From Symploca sp. SIO1C2 (lineage in GTDB: Bacteria > Cyanobacteriota > Cyanobacteriia > Cyanobacteriales > Coleofasciculaceae), in NCBI GenBank assembly GCA_010672925.1, contig JAAHFP010000029.1:1-64000 (forward strand): a DNA stretch of 64,000 nt, read 5' to 3'. The notes beneath the pieces were generated by a model. The model saw only the letters and a program-made list of their open reading frames with translations, was not told the origin of the DNA and ran no database searches. This document shows positions 16,538 to 25,500 of the stretch, in pieces (positions within the stretch are counted from its first letter, which is position 1; each line of letters starts with the position of its first letter). Position numbers and translations under genes: made by a program.

Positions 16538-16834
16538 TGCTGTTATTTTCTGATATTATCTATTTTATAATAGGAAAGGTGTGCGCTTATATATAAAAGC
16601 AGCAACATTTGACATTATTACAGAGTCTTGTAGAGACAGAGATTAGATGGCAACTCTTACAACTCTCCAACGCAAAGACCTAGAAAAACTCCAAGCAGAA
16701 CATCCTGACTATTGCCTGGAGTTAGCAGACGGAAATATCACCATTATGAGTCCATCAGGGTATCAATCAGATGAAGTAGCGATTACAGTAGCGGCTAACT
16801 TATGGAATTGGGTAAAACCGAGAAAGTTAGGGCG
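16538..16834. repeat. 297-bp direct repeat, second copy
   Basis: Second copy of the Uma2 promoter and 5' coding region. It ends where an AATTCTA heptamer array begins (about 16846), suggesting that the array was the recombination junction. Confidence 0.9.
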
Positions 16835-16871
16835 GCATTCCCAATTCTGCATTCTAAATTCTAAATTCTAA
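16647..16871 (+). pseudogene. Truncated Uma2 copy
   Basis: The first 63 codons match the intact Uma2 gene with two or three substitutions. The frame then runs into repeat sequence (RHSQFCILNSKF) and stops. All catalytic residues are absent. Because its promoter is also duplicated, it may drive transcription of the nSTAND gene, which starts 16 bp after the stop. Confidence 0.85.
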
Positions 16872-16887
16872 ATTCGACCTTCCACCT

Positions 16888-19800
16888 ATGAACTCTGCTG
16901 CCCAAAACCAGGAAGCTTTAGCGGAAATAAAACGGCTGTTGCGGATGTCTCAGGGAGATTGTTCCCTGGTTTTAGCTGTGGGTAATTACGCCTGTTTGCG
17001 GGAGCAGATAATAGAGGAGTTATGCCGGGAGTCTCCGGTGGCTATCAGGAAATTATCTTTAACTGAGGAAGTCAACTCTCTCCACTCTGCTATTGTTGAA
17101 GAAATCGGGGAAGAGTTACCAGAGGCTCTATTTATCTGTGGCTTGGAGTCCCTCACTAACCTGGATGAAGTCCTCTCTAATACTAACTATCTTCGGGAAG
17201 AGTTTCACCAATTCCAATTTCCCTTGATATTCTGGGTGACGGATGCCATAGTTAGTAAATTCATTCGCTCAGCACAAGATTTTTATACTTGGACAACTAC
17301 CATTGAGTTTGCCATTACAACCGAGGAGTTGATTGATTTTCTCCGGCAGACTAGTGATGAGGTATTTAACCATATTCTCCACTCGGAAGATGCTTTCCTC
17401 TTTACCGCTAACCAGACTCGTTTGGGTTTAACTGCTTCCCGTTGTCGAGAATTAGAGCAAGCAAGTCAAGAGTTGCAACAAGCTGATCTCACCTTAGAAC
17501 CAGAGTTAGACGCTAGTTTAGCATTTGTCTTGGGAAGATGGACTAATGACCAAGACCAAGCAAGGCAATATTACGAAAATAGTTTAAATCTCTACCCAGA
17601 AACTGGCAATCCAGATAAAAAAGGACTCATTCACTTACATTTAGGTTTGTGGTGGCGCAGTTATGCTGTGCAGCAGCGGCGAGAATATGAGGAGGCTTGT
17701 CAACGAGCAAGGGATTATTTTGAGGATGCGATCGCTTTATTCAAGAAAGCCGAGCATGAGGATTTAGTTAGTAAGTTTATCAACTATTGGGCAGAAGTAC
17801 TACATAGATTAGCACAGTGGCAGGAGTTGGGGCAGGTTGCTAACCAAGCTTTGCCCTTACATCAAAGTCGGGGAGATTTCTTTTACCAAGCTAGAAGCCA
17901 CGGATTCCTAGCAGAAGTAGCACTGGCTAAAGCTGAACCTCAAATTGCTCAACAACAGGCAAGGGAAGCTTTGACCTTATTCTCACAAGGGAAAAAAGCA
18001 CTTAATCCTAGTTTACAGGAAGAAAATGCCGCTATTCGTTTAGACTGGGAGCGAAAATTCCATCAAGGCTGGTATCTCTTCTCTTTAGCTAAAGCGCAAC
18101 AGCAACTGGGAGATATCGCCGTAGCTAGAGAAACTTTAATCAAGGCCAAACAGATAACTGAACCTCATTATGATCCAGCGCTTTACATCGGTATTTTAAA
18201 GACTCTGCGGGAGATTTACTTCCAGCAAGAGCAATATCTCACAGCTTTTGAGTTGAAGCAAGAGGGACAAACCGTAGAAACTCAGTTTGGTTTCCGCGCC
18301 TTTATCGGTGCCGGTAGATTGCAGGCAAAACAGCTGGTAACGAATCCGGCTTTACCAACTGCGGTTTCTCCAGGAGAAGTCTCTCTGGAAATTAAGGCTT
18401 CGGGAAGGGGACAGGATATCAACAAATTGCTAGGGCGAATTGAGCTTAGTGGCGGTAGATTGCGTAGTGACTGTAGACTGATGATTATTCATGGTCAGTC
18501 GGGAGTAGGGAAAAGTTCCCTAATTGAAGCGGGATTAATTCCTGCCTTGCAGCAAAAAATAGTCGGGACAAGGCGAATTTTACCGGTGTTGCAGCGGGTT
18601 TATACCGATTGGGTGAAAGAATTAGAGCGTTGTTTGCTGCTTCAAAATCAACAATTTACTGTAGGGGCAAAGCATTTGAGCAACAATTCATCGCTCAAAC
18701 CCGAAATGTACAATCCAAATGCTTCGCCCTTCCGGGATCTATGCCCTTCTGCGAAATCGTCGGAGGGCGAAGCATTAGCGGAACAAAACTCTGATGCTAT
18801 GGGCAATACGCCAGCGCCAATGCTTCGCCCCTACAACCAAGTATCGACTTCTTTCTCGGATACAGCCACACCGATTTTAGACCAACTGAGGAAAAATAGC
18901 GATCGCAATCTACTTACGGTACTGATTTTCGATCAATTTGAGGAATTTTTCTTTGTCTATAAGGATCCAAAGCAGCGGAAAGTCTTTTATGAGTTTCTGC
19001 GAGACTGTCTCAATATCCCTTTTGTTACAGTAATTCTCTCCCTGCGAGAGGATTATCTCTACTATTTACTGGAGTGCAACAACCGCTTAGTCAACTTAGA
19101 TATCGCCAATAACGATATCCTCAACAAAAATATCCTCAACTATTTGGGTAACTTTGACCCAAAAGCGGCTAAGTTAATCATCCAAGAGCTTACTGGCCAG
19201 ACTCAGTTTAGCTTAGAAGCGGAACTCCTGGATACTTTAGTTAAGGACTTGGCTGGGGATTTAGGGGAAGTCAGTCCTATTGAGTTGCAGATAGTGGGAG
19301 CACAACTGCAAGCAGAAAAAATAACCAAGTTGGCAGATTATCAGCAGCTGGGTTCTAAAGATCAGTTGGTAGGGAGATTTTTGGATGATGTAGTTAAAGA
19401 TTGTGGTAAGGGGAATGAGCAGCTGGCGAAATTAGTATTGTATTTGTTGACGGATGAAAATAATACTCGTCCCCTGAAGACTCGTGCGGATTTAGAGTTG
19501 GAGTTGGATGTTAAAGGGGAAAACCTCAGTTTGGTTTTGGATATCTTGGTGAAATCGGGACTAATACTGAGAGTACCGGCTAATCCGGCTGATAGGTATC
19601 AACTAGTTCATGATTATTTAGTAACTTTTGTTCGTCAGGGACAATCGGAGAGATTAATTAAGGAATTGGAGAAGGAGCGGGAAAAGAGAAAGATAACAGA
19701 AAAACAATTAAATAAATTACAAAATGATATAAACCAAAGCGGAATACTAGAACAAAAATTCAATCAACAATTAAGGAAATTACAAAATGAGAGTAATCAG

Positions 19801-20265
19801 AGTAGAATACTAGAACAATGCTCAAAAAAACGATTAGGCAAATTGCAAAATGAGATAAAACAGAGCGGAATACTAGAACAAAAATTCAATCAACAATTAA
19901 GGAAATTACAAAACGAGAATAATCATAACAGAATACTAGAACAACAATTAAGGAAATTACAAAACGAGAAGAGTCATAGCAGAATACTAGAGCAACAACT
20001 CAAGCAACAATTAAAGAAGTTGCAAAATGAAATAAATCAAGGTGTAATACTCAAGCAACAATTAAGGAAATTGCAAAATGAAGTAAATCCAAGGGGAATA
20101 CTAGAACAACAATTCAACAGACAATTAAGGAAATTACAAAATGAAATAAATCGGAGCAAAAGACTAGAACAACAACTCAACCAAAAATTAAAACAATTAC
20201 AAAATGGAATAAATCAGAGCAGAAGACTAGAACAACAATTAAGGAAATTAAGAAACAGCAAATGA
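16888..20265 (+). CDS. Large nSTAND-type NTPase with TPR-like region and tandem-repeat coiled-coil tail
   Basis: 1125 residues. Residues 1-160 form an N-terminal alpha/beta domain with DEAD-like features (LFICGLESLTNLDEVL, FPLIFWVTDAIVSKF). Residues 170-470 are helical TPR-like repeats (ARQYYENSLNLYPETGN...AREALTLFSQGKKAL). Residues 510-920 are an nSTAND NTPase: IHGQSGVGKSSLIEAGL (Walker A, Lys542), LIFDQFEEFFF (Walker B, Asp682), VILSLREDYLYYL and PIELQIVGAQL, then a winged-helix-like QLVHDYLVTFVRQ. Residues about 592-649 derive from a repeat insertion between Walker A and B. Residues 937-1125 hold ten units beginning LRKLQNE. STAND NTPases of this build sense invaders or stress by oligomerising. 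The effector is not identifiable. No membrane segment is seen. Confidence 0.75.
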   Translation: MNSAAQNQEALAEIKRLLRMSQGDCSLVLAVGNYACLREQIIEELCRESPVAIRKLSLTEEVNSLHSAIVEEIGEELPEALFICGLESLTNLDEVLSNTNYLREEFHQFQFPLIFWVTDAIVSKFIRSAQDFYTWTTTIEFAITTEELIDFLRQTSDEVFNHILHSEDAFLFTANQTRLGLTASRCRELEQASQELQQADLTLEPELDASLAFVLGRWTNDQDQARQYYENSLNLYPETGNPDKKGLIHLHLGLWWRSYAVQQRREYEEACQRARDYFEDAIALFKKAEHEDLVSKFINYWAEVLHRLAQWQELGQVANQALPLHQSRGDFFYQARSHGFLAEVALAKAEPQIAQQQAREALTLFSQGKKALNPSLQEENAAIRLDWERKFHQGWYLFSLAKAQQQLGDIAVARETLIKAKQITEPHYDPALYIGILKTLREIYFQQEQYLTAFELKQEGQTVETQFGFRAFIGAGRLQAKQLVTNPALPTAVSPGEVSLEIKASGRGQDINKLLGRIELSGGRLRSDCRLMIIHGQSGVGKSSLIEAGLIPALQQKIVGTRRILPVLQRVYTDWVKELERCLLLQNQQFTVGAKHLSNNSSLKPEMYNPNASPFRDLCPSAKSSEGEALAEQNSDAMGNTPAPMLRPYNQVSTSFSDTATPILDQLRKNSDRNLLTVLIFDQFEEFFFVYKDPKQRKVFYEFLRDCLNIPFVTVILSLREDYLYYLLECNNRLVNLDIANNDILNKNILNYLGNFDPKAAKLIIQELTGQTQFSLEAELLDTLVKDLAGDLGEVSPIELQIVGAQLQAEKITKLADYQQLGSKDQLVGRFLDDVVKDCGKGNEQLAKLVLYLLTDENNTRPLKTRADLELELDVKGENLSLVLDILVKSGLILRVPANPADRYQLVHDYLVTFVRQGQSERLIKELEKEREKRKITEKQLNKLQNDINQSGILEQKFNQQLRKLQNESNQSRILEQCSKKRLGKLQNEIKQSGILEQKFNQQLRKLQNENNHNRILEQQLRKLQNEKSHSRILEQQLKQQLKKLQNEINQGVILKQQLRKLQNEVNPRGILEQQFNRQLRKLQNEINRSKRLEQQLNQKLKQLQNGINQSRRLEQQLRKLRNSK
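18661..18834. repeat. Family C palindromic element inside the nSTAND gene
   Basis: 174 bp (58 codons) with inverted ends: GTAGGGGCAAAGCATT at the left and the complement of GTAGGGGCGAAGCATT at the right (15 of 16 match). A second inverted pair, AATGCTTCGCCCT (18719) and AGGGCGAAGCATT (18764), is nested inside. The frame stays open. Related ends occur in intergenic DNA near 3331, 3820, 29185 and 60476. Confidence 0.8.
19699..20256 (+). repeat. Tandem coiled-coil coding repeat, units of 63 or 51 bp
   Basis: Ten units, each starting (L)RKLQNE and containing ILEQQ. They come in two lengths, 21 and 17 codons. Twenty-one residues are three heptads; the 17-residue form lacks four residues, a stutter that a coiled coil tolerates. 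DNA identity between units is high, so unit number may change by slippage or recombination. Confidence 0.85.
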
Positions 20266-20498
20266 TGATAGCTTAGATTAAAACAGAAAGCTTTGTGATG
20301 AAACCGCCATTATTATACTACAGGCTAGAAGCGAAGTTCCACAGGATTTTGATATGTTAGACTTACTCTCTTCTTTCCCTTTGTGAACTTTGTGCCTTTG
20401 TGGTTAATACTAAAAATACTCAAGATTAGCGATCGCGGATAGATTAGACTGATATCGCTGCTCAATCGTGAGCTCACTTTACTGCTAAGCAATCAATT

Positions 20499-20708
20499 TC
20501 ACGCTTTGCGGTCTGGTTTACAATCGACAAAACCAATCGCATGAGGATCCAGATAACCTGCGATCGCTATTTCAATTACTGCTTCAACGGGATAATTGAT
20601 TTCAGCAGCACGGGCAATGATAGCATTTTTGATGCGCTCTGGTAACTGATCTAAAATGATTTGTCCAGCCGTGGGTGAGAGTTGCTCGTATTCCTTCGTT
20701 TCTTGCAT
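20499..20708 (-). CDS. Small hypothetical protein, antitoxin-like
   Basis: 69 residues from the ATG at 20708 (MQETKEYEQL); an upstream ATG at 20738 adds ten residues. LPERIKNAIIARAAEINYPVEAVIEIAIAGYLDP looks like a ribbon-helix-helix or short helical domain of the sort found in cyanobacterial orphan antitoxins. No toxin gene is adjacent. Confidence 0.5.
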   Translation of the reverse strand: MQETKEYEQLSPTAGQIILDQLPERIKNAIIARAAEINYPVEAVIEIAIAGYLDPHAIGFVDCKPDRKA

Positions 20709-20820
20709 TATCCATCTACTCCATCGGGATTTGAGCATTGTAGGGCGGTTCTGTTGCTCTCAGATTGGCAGATTATCATAGTTTGATGCAAGCTTTATCA
20801 GATCAAAACTGCCAGGATGT

Positions 20821-21276
20821 CTATTGTTCATTTTCTAAGCGTCGATCTTCTTGGGGTGGGTGCACACCCATTCTTGTCCAAAATCGTCGAGAGGTTTGTA
20901 TAAAACCATTTGCATGATATTCATCATTCATATCAAGTCGATTACAAGTTGCCCTACCTGTAGAAGTTATTCCTATAATTTTTATCCCATCTGCCGTCCA
21001 AGCAAAATGTTCTGACCACTGCTGCTGGCGTGGATTAAAAAGAGGAACTTCTTCCTGAGTTTGTGGATCAATTCCCATAGTAAAATTATAACGACGCTCG
21101 TTGCAGCGACGACATGCCAAGGCTAAATTATAAAGTTCATCTGAGCCTGCCAATGACTGTGGCCAAATATGATCGATAGTGAAACGATCTGTATTTACAA
21201 ATTCTGGTGAGTGGCAATATTCACAGAGTTGTTTTGCTCTTTGGGCAACAAGTTCTCGGGTGTGGTTAGAAACCAT
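20821..21276 (-). CDS. HNH endonuclease
   Basis: A 151-residue HNH protein. Zinc-binding CEYCHSPE and CRRCNERR flank the catalytic TIDHIWPQSLAGSDELYNLALAC (DH...N...H-type core). The C-terminal GRATCNRLDMN and the RRFW segment are usual in this cyanobacterial family. Its start overlaps the preceding gene by 82 bp in another frame. A role in DNA cleavage is expected; whether it is a defence or housekeeping nuclease is unknown. Confidence 0.88.
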   Translation of the reverse strand: MVSNHTRELVAQRAKQLCEYCHSPEFVNTDRFTIDHIWPQSLAGSDELYNLALACRRCNERRYNFTMGIDPQTQEEVPLFNPRQQQWSEHFAWTADGIKIIGITSTGRATCNRLDMNDEYHANGFIQTSRRFWTRMGVHPPQEDRRLENEQ

Positions 21277-21563
21277 TGGGATTCAGCTGCTAAGACAGAA
21301 TTAGCGTAAGTAAAAATTTGAGCTAATTCAGATATACCATCTAATTCCGCCTTTTCTTCTGGTGTTAACAGCCGAGATTTGCTAAATTCTAGGAGCTCAT
21401 CTGAACGAGTTTGCAGTTCATCACTAAATTTGAATAGCTTAACTCCATTGACCGTTTGGAATTTAATCCCAGTTTCTAGCCAGTAGGAAGGCTCAACCAT
21501 TAGTTTTGGTTTCATACCAGATATCGGATTCGAGTGGGAATGGTTAATTACCATCTTATTCAA
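21195..21563 (-). CDS. Conserved hypothetical protein paired with the HNH nuclease
   Basis: 122 residues, possibly starting at an internal Met. The core FQTVNGVKLFKFSDELQTRSDELLEFSKSRLLTPEEKAELDGISELAQIFTYAN is a pattern I recall from proteins encoded just before HNH genes in cyanobacteria. It is helical and soluble, with no known domain. The long out-of-frame overlap with the HNH gene suggests translational coupling. It could be an inhibitor or specificity partner of the nuclease, which is inference. Confidence 0.6.
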   Translation of the reverse strand: MNKMVINHSHSNPISGMKPKLMVEPSYWLETGIKFQTVNGVKLFKFSDELQTRSDELLEFSKSRLLTPEEKAELDGISELAQIFTYANSVLAAESQWFLTTPENLLPKEQNNSVNIATHQNL

Positions 21564-21605
21564 TATATATACTGTGGAACTGGTATCTTGCCAGTCTTCA
21601 ACAGG

Positions 21606-21709
21606 CTAGTGCCGCTGCGCGGAATTAAGAATTAAGAATTAAGAATGCTTATAGAGTAAGGATTCTATCGATTTCAAACTGGTTACTTATTTCCGCCGCG
21701 CTGCACTAG
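21606..21709. repeat. MITE-like element with CTAGTGC ends
   Basis: 104 bp with imperfect inverted ends: CTAGTGCCGCTGCGCGGAA and the complement of CTAGTGCAGCGCGGCGGAA. The left side of the core is an AATTAAG heptamer array. A lone right end (CCGCCGCGCTGCACTAG) is at 37310-37326. Confidence 0.75.
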
Positions 21710-21816
21710 AATCCTGTGGAACAGGATTTGGATATGTTAAACTGACTCTCTTTGGGAACTCTGCACCTTTGTGGTTCATACTGAAATTGAAGTACAGAAT
21801 TTCAGGAATTACATCA

Positions 21817-22401
21817 ATGGTACTCACTGCCTCTACAATGTTGCCCTTAGGCTCTAAAGCACCAGATTTCCATTTGCCAGAGGTCCAATCAAATCAGATA
21901 GTTTCCTTAGATACCTTTGCTGGGAAGCAAGGACTACTAGTAATGTTCATTTGCAACCACTGTCCCTTCGTTAAACATATCAAAGGAGAGTTGGCAAAAA
22001 TTGGTCAAGACTATGGCAATAGCAACCTCGGAATAGTGGCAATTAGTGCTAATGATGCGGCTAAATACCCCGATGATGACTTCGAGCATCTTCAGGAAAT
22101 GGCTCAGCAGCTAGAATTAACTTACCCCCTCTGTTATGATGAGAGCCAAGAAACTGCTAAGGCTTATACCGCTGCTTGTACTCCGGACTTCTTTCTCTTC
22201 GATGCTAATCAGCAACTAGTCTATCGGGGTCAACTAGATGATAGCCGTCCTGGGAACAATGAACCAGTTAATGGTAAGGATTTACGGTCTGCCATTGATG
22301 CAATACTAGCTTCTCAAACAATTAATCCTGAGCAAAAACCGAGTATTGGTTGCAATATTAAGTGGAAACCAGGGAATGAACCTGATTATTATGGTGCGTA
22401 G
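21817..22401 (+). CDS. Thioredoxin-like redoxin family protein
   Basis: 194 residues from the ATG at 21817, preferred over an upstream frame start because the redoxin fold begins at LPLGSKAPDFHLP. The active-site motif is CNHCPFVKH (CxxC). Other family blocks are GIVAISANDAAKYPDDDFE, CTPDFFLFD and YRGQLDDSRPGN. This is the AhpC/TSA-related thioredoxin-like group common in cyanobacteria, probably a thiol-disulfide oxidoreductase. No signal peptide is clear, so it is likely cytoplasmic. A C-terminal IGCNIKWKPGNEPDYYGA closes the family. Confidence 0.88.
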   Translation: MVLTASTMLPLGSKAPDFHLPEVQSNQIVSLDTFAGKQGLLVMFICNHCPFVKHIKGELAKIGQDYGNSNLGIVAISANDAAKYPDDDFEHLQEMAQQLELTYPLCYDESQETAKAYTAACTPDFFLFDANQQLVYRGQLDDSRPGNNEPVNGKDLRSAIDAILASQTINPEQKPSIGCNIKWKPGNEPDYYGA

Positions 22402-22555
22402 ATAGGTGGTAGGTGGTAGGTATGTAGGTGTTAGGTGTTAGGTGGTAGGTGGTAGGTGGTAGGTGGTAGGTGGTGCGTTACGCTTCGATGCGGAATTTTA
22501 TCCAATTCCCAATTCTAAATTCTAAATTCTAAATTCTAAATTCTAAAGTCTCCCT
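22402..22555. repeat. Two heptamer arrays
   Basis: GGTAGGT-type heptamers (about 22404-22472) and AATTCTA heptamers (about 22509-22545) fill the gap between the redoxin gene and the hybrid kinase gene. The second array ends only 11 bp before the kinase start. Confidence 0.8.
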
Positions 22556-25500
22556 ATGAATCTGAGCCAAAATCAGCCCTGGCGATACTTAGCCCAAGTA
22601 GTTGCCCTGACGGTGGTTTACCTTGGCATTGCCCAACTAACCCACTGGATAGCTGGAGGGAATCAGTCAGTATTACCAGTATGGGTTCTCGCAGGGATTA
22701 GTCAAGCCGCATTGTTATTACTAGGACGAGGTATTTTCCTGGGAATATTATTAGGTGAACTCCTCAGAACCTTAGCAGTGGTTGGACTTCCCTGGATAGT
22801 TGCCTGGGGTATGGCTTTAGGTTGCACTCTGCAAGCGGTGATTGGGGCAGAACTTTTAGGGGCAATGAAAGTTGATCCATCCCTCAAAAACCTCCGAGAT
22901 GTGGGTGGATTCATTGCCTTGGCAGTAATTCTGTCAACCCTCATTAGTCCCACTATCGGTATAACTAGTTTATACCAGTTGGGTCAGTTTCATGGGGAAA
23001 ATTGGTTCCTAATCGGGGGAAATTGGTGGTGGCAACAGGCCATGGGAGTGCTGTTGGTTACACCGGTGCTGATGACTTGGTTTGCTCCACAGCTGGAGGA
23101 TTGGGGATGGGGAGAATTAGAGCCAGGAGATTCCTTAGAAGCAACAGCTAACTCCCAGGAAATCCCCCTGGAAGATACCACTTTAGGTAATCGCTTTCTC
23201 TTTGTGGTTTGGTTAATGTTACTTGTGACAGTGAGTTGGGTTGCCTTCCGGTGGGAAATTCCTCAGGCAACTACTGGGCAATACCTGTCTTTTTCCTTAA
23301 TAGTTTGGGCCGCTGTGCAATTTGGTCAACGGGGTGCTACATTGGGCGGCTTAATCTTATCTAGCATTGCCATTGGGCAATATGCGAACCCTACCTTATC
23401 CATAGGTGAGGGGGTTTTGGTAATGGGCAATTTAGGAACCTTACCAATTACTTTGCTTACTGGCTCAGCCCTACAACAGCAAACTTTCCTTGTAGTTGTA
23501 GCGGCTACTGCCTTGATTTTAGCAGCAGCAATAACAGAACGCACTTCCGTGAACCACTTGTTAAGCTTGGGCGAAGAGAAATATCGCCATATTTTTGAGA
23601 ATGCCGTCGAGGGTATCTTTCAGTCTACCCTTGATGGGCATTTTATCAGGGCTAACTTGGCTCTTGCCAATATCTATGGCTACCAATCTCCAGAAGAGTT
23701 AATTGCCAACCTCCGGGATGTTACCCACCAACTTTACGTTAACCCCCAAGACCGGGTTAAGTTAACTCAGCTACTGGTTCAACAAGAAGTAGTTTCCGGC
23801 TTTGAATCCCAGAAGCGTTGTCAAGATGGGACAGTAATTTGGACGGCGGAAAGCTTACGGTTGGTGCGTAACAACTATGGTCAGCCCCTCTATTACGAAG
23901 GGACTGTAACAGACATCACTGTTGCCAAGCAAGCACAAGAGACATTGTGTGAAAACGAAGAGCGTTGCCGTATGATAGTGGAAGAACGAACAGCGGTACT
24001 TAAAGCTTCCAATAAGCAACTGCTACAGGAAGTTGTGGAACACAAGCGGATTGAACAGGCTCTGCGAGAGAGTGAGCGCAGATTCCGTGCTATCTTTGAC
24101 CGCACATTCCACGGTATTGGTATACTCTCACCAGAGGGTATTATACTCGAAGTTAACCAAACAGCATTGGACTTTGGCAATATTGAAGCTGGGGAAGTTG
24201 TCGGCTACCCCTTTTGGGAGGCTCAGATTTGGAGAACTTCCCCGGCAATTCAAGAGCGGCTGAAAACAGCAGTTGCTGCTGCGGCACAAGGTGAGTTGGT
24301 TCTGTTTGATGTCGATATTCCCAGTGCCGGTGATACCATAAGGGGTGAGGGAAAAAAGGAGTGGAGAAACTCTTCAGCAGACAGGGAGACGCGGAGACAG
24401 GGAGACACGGAGAATGGAAATACCACCCAAAATGTCCCTCACCCTACCATCAGTACCATCGACTTCTCTCTAAAGCCAGTTCGAGATGATCTGGGTCGCA
24501 TCGTATTACTGATCTGTGAATGTCGTGATATTACCGAGCGCAAGCAAGCGGAAGAGAAACTCAAAGCTTCCCAGCAACGGCTTTCCCTACTAGTACAACA
24601 AACCCCCCTAGCAGTGATTGAATGGAACACGAAAGGGGAAATTGTTGATTGGAATCCAGCGGCAGAAGCAATTTTTGGTTACAGCAAAGCAGAAGCTCTA
24701 GGTCATACCGCTAAATTGATTATATCTGAGGAGGCGATCGCAGATCAGCCCCTGCTTCTAGATCAGTTTTGGTTGGACAAGGGAGTAACTCGCACCACTA
24801 AAGAGAATCAAACCAAAGACGGTAAGGTGATGATTTGTGAGTGGTACCACTCCCCCTTGATTGATGCTCAAGGCAACTTACTCGGAGGGGCTTCTATGGT
24901 GCTGGATGTTACGGAAAGGGCGAGAACTCAAGAAGCCTTGCAGGAGAGTGAAGAGCGCTTTGCTCTAGCGATTCAAGCTAATAATAGCGGCTTGTTTGAC
25001 CTCAACTTAAAGACGGAAAATTACTATTACTCACCACAATTTCTGAGCCAAATTGACTACAATCTCAATGAGCCCAGGCCAACTTTTCAAGAATTATCCT
25101 CCCTCGTCCATCCTGAGGATCTGGGTTTAGTTGAAGCTACTCTCAAGGAGATTTTTACTCAACCCATCTTTCCTTCCTGGAATCTCAAGTTTCGCCTACT
25201 CCTTAAAGATGGTTCTATTCGTTGGATTCTCTCCCAAGGTTTAGTGATTAGAGGGGCTCAAGGGAAAGTGATTCGCCTCGTTGGTACCCACACCGATGTT
25301 AGCGATGCTCATCAGCAAGCCGCCCAACGCCAGCAAGCAGAAGCAGCATTGCGGGAAAGGGAAGAACAATTCCGTCAGCTGGCAGAAAACATCCGGGAGG
25401 TGTTCTTTTTAACCACCCCTGATAGTCGTCAGGTGCTCTATATTAGTCCCGCTTACGAGGAAATTTGGGGTCGTACTACCCAGAGTTTGTACGAACGACC

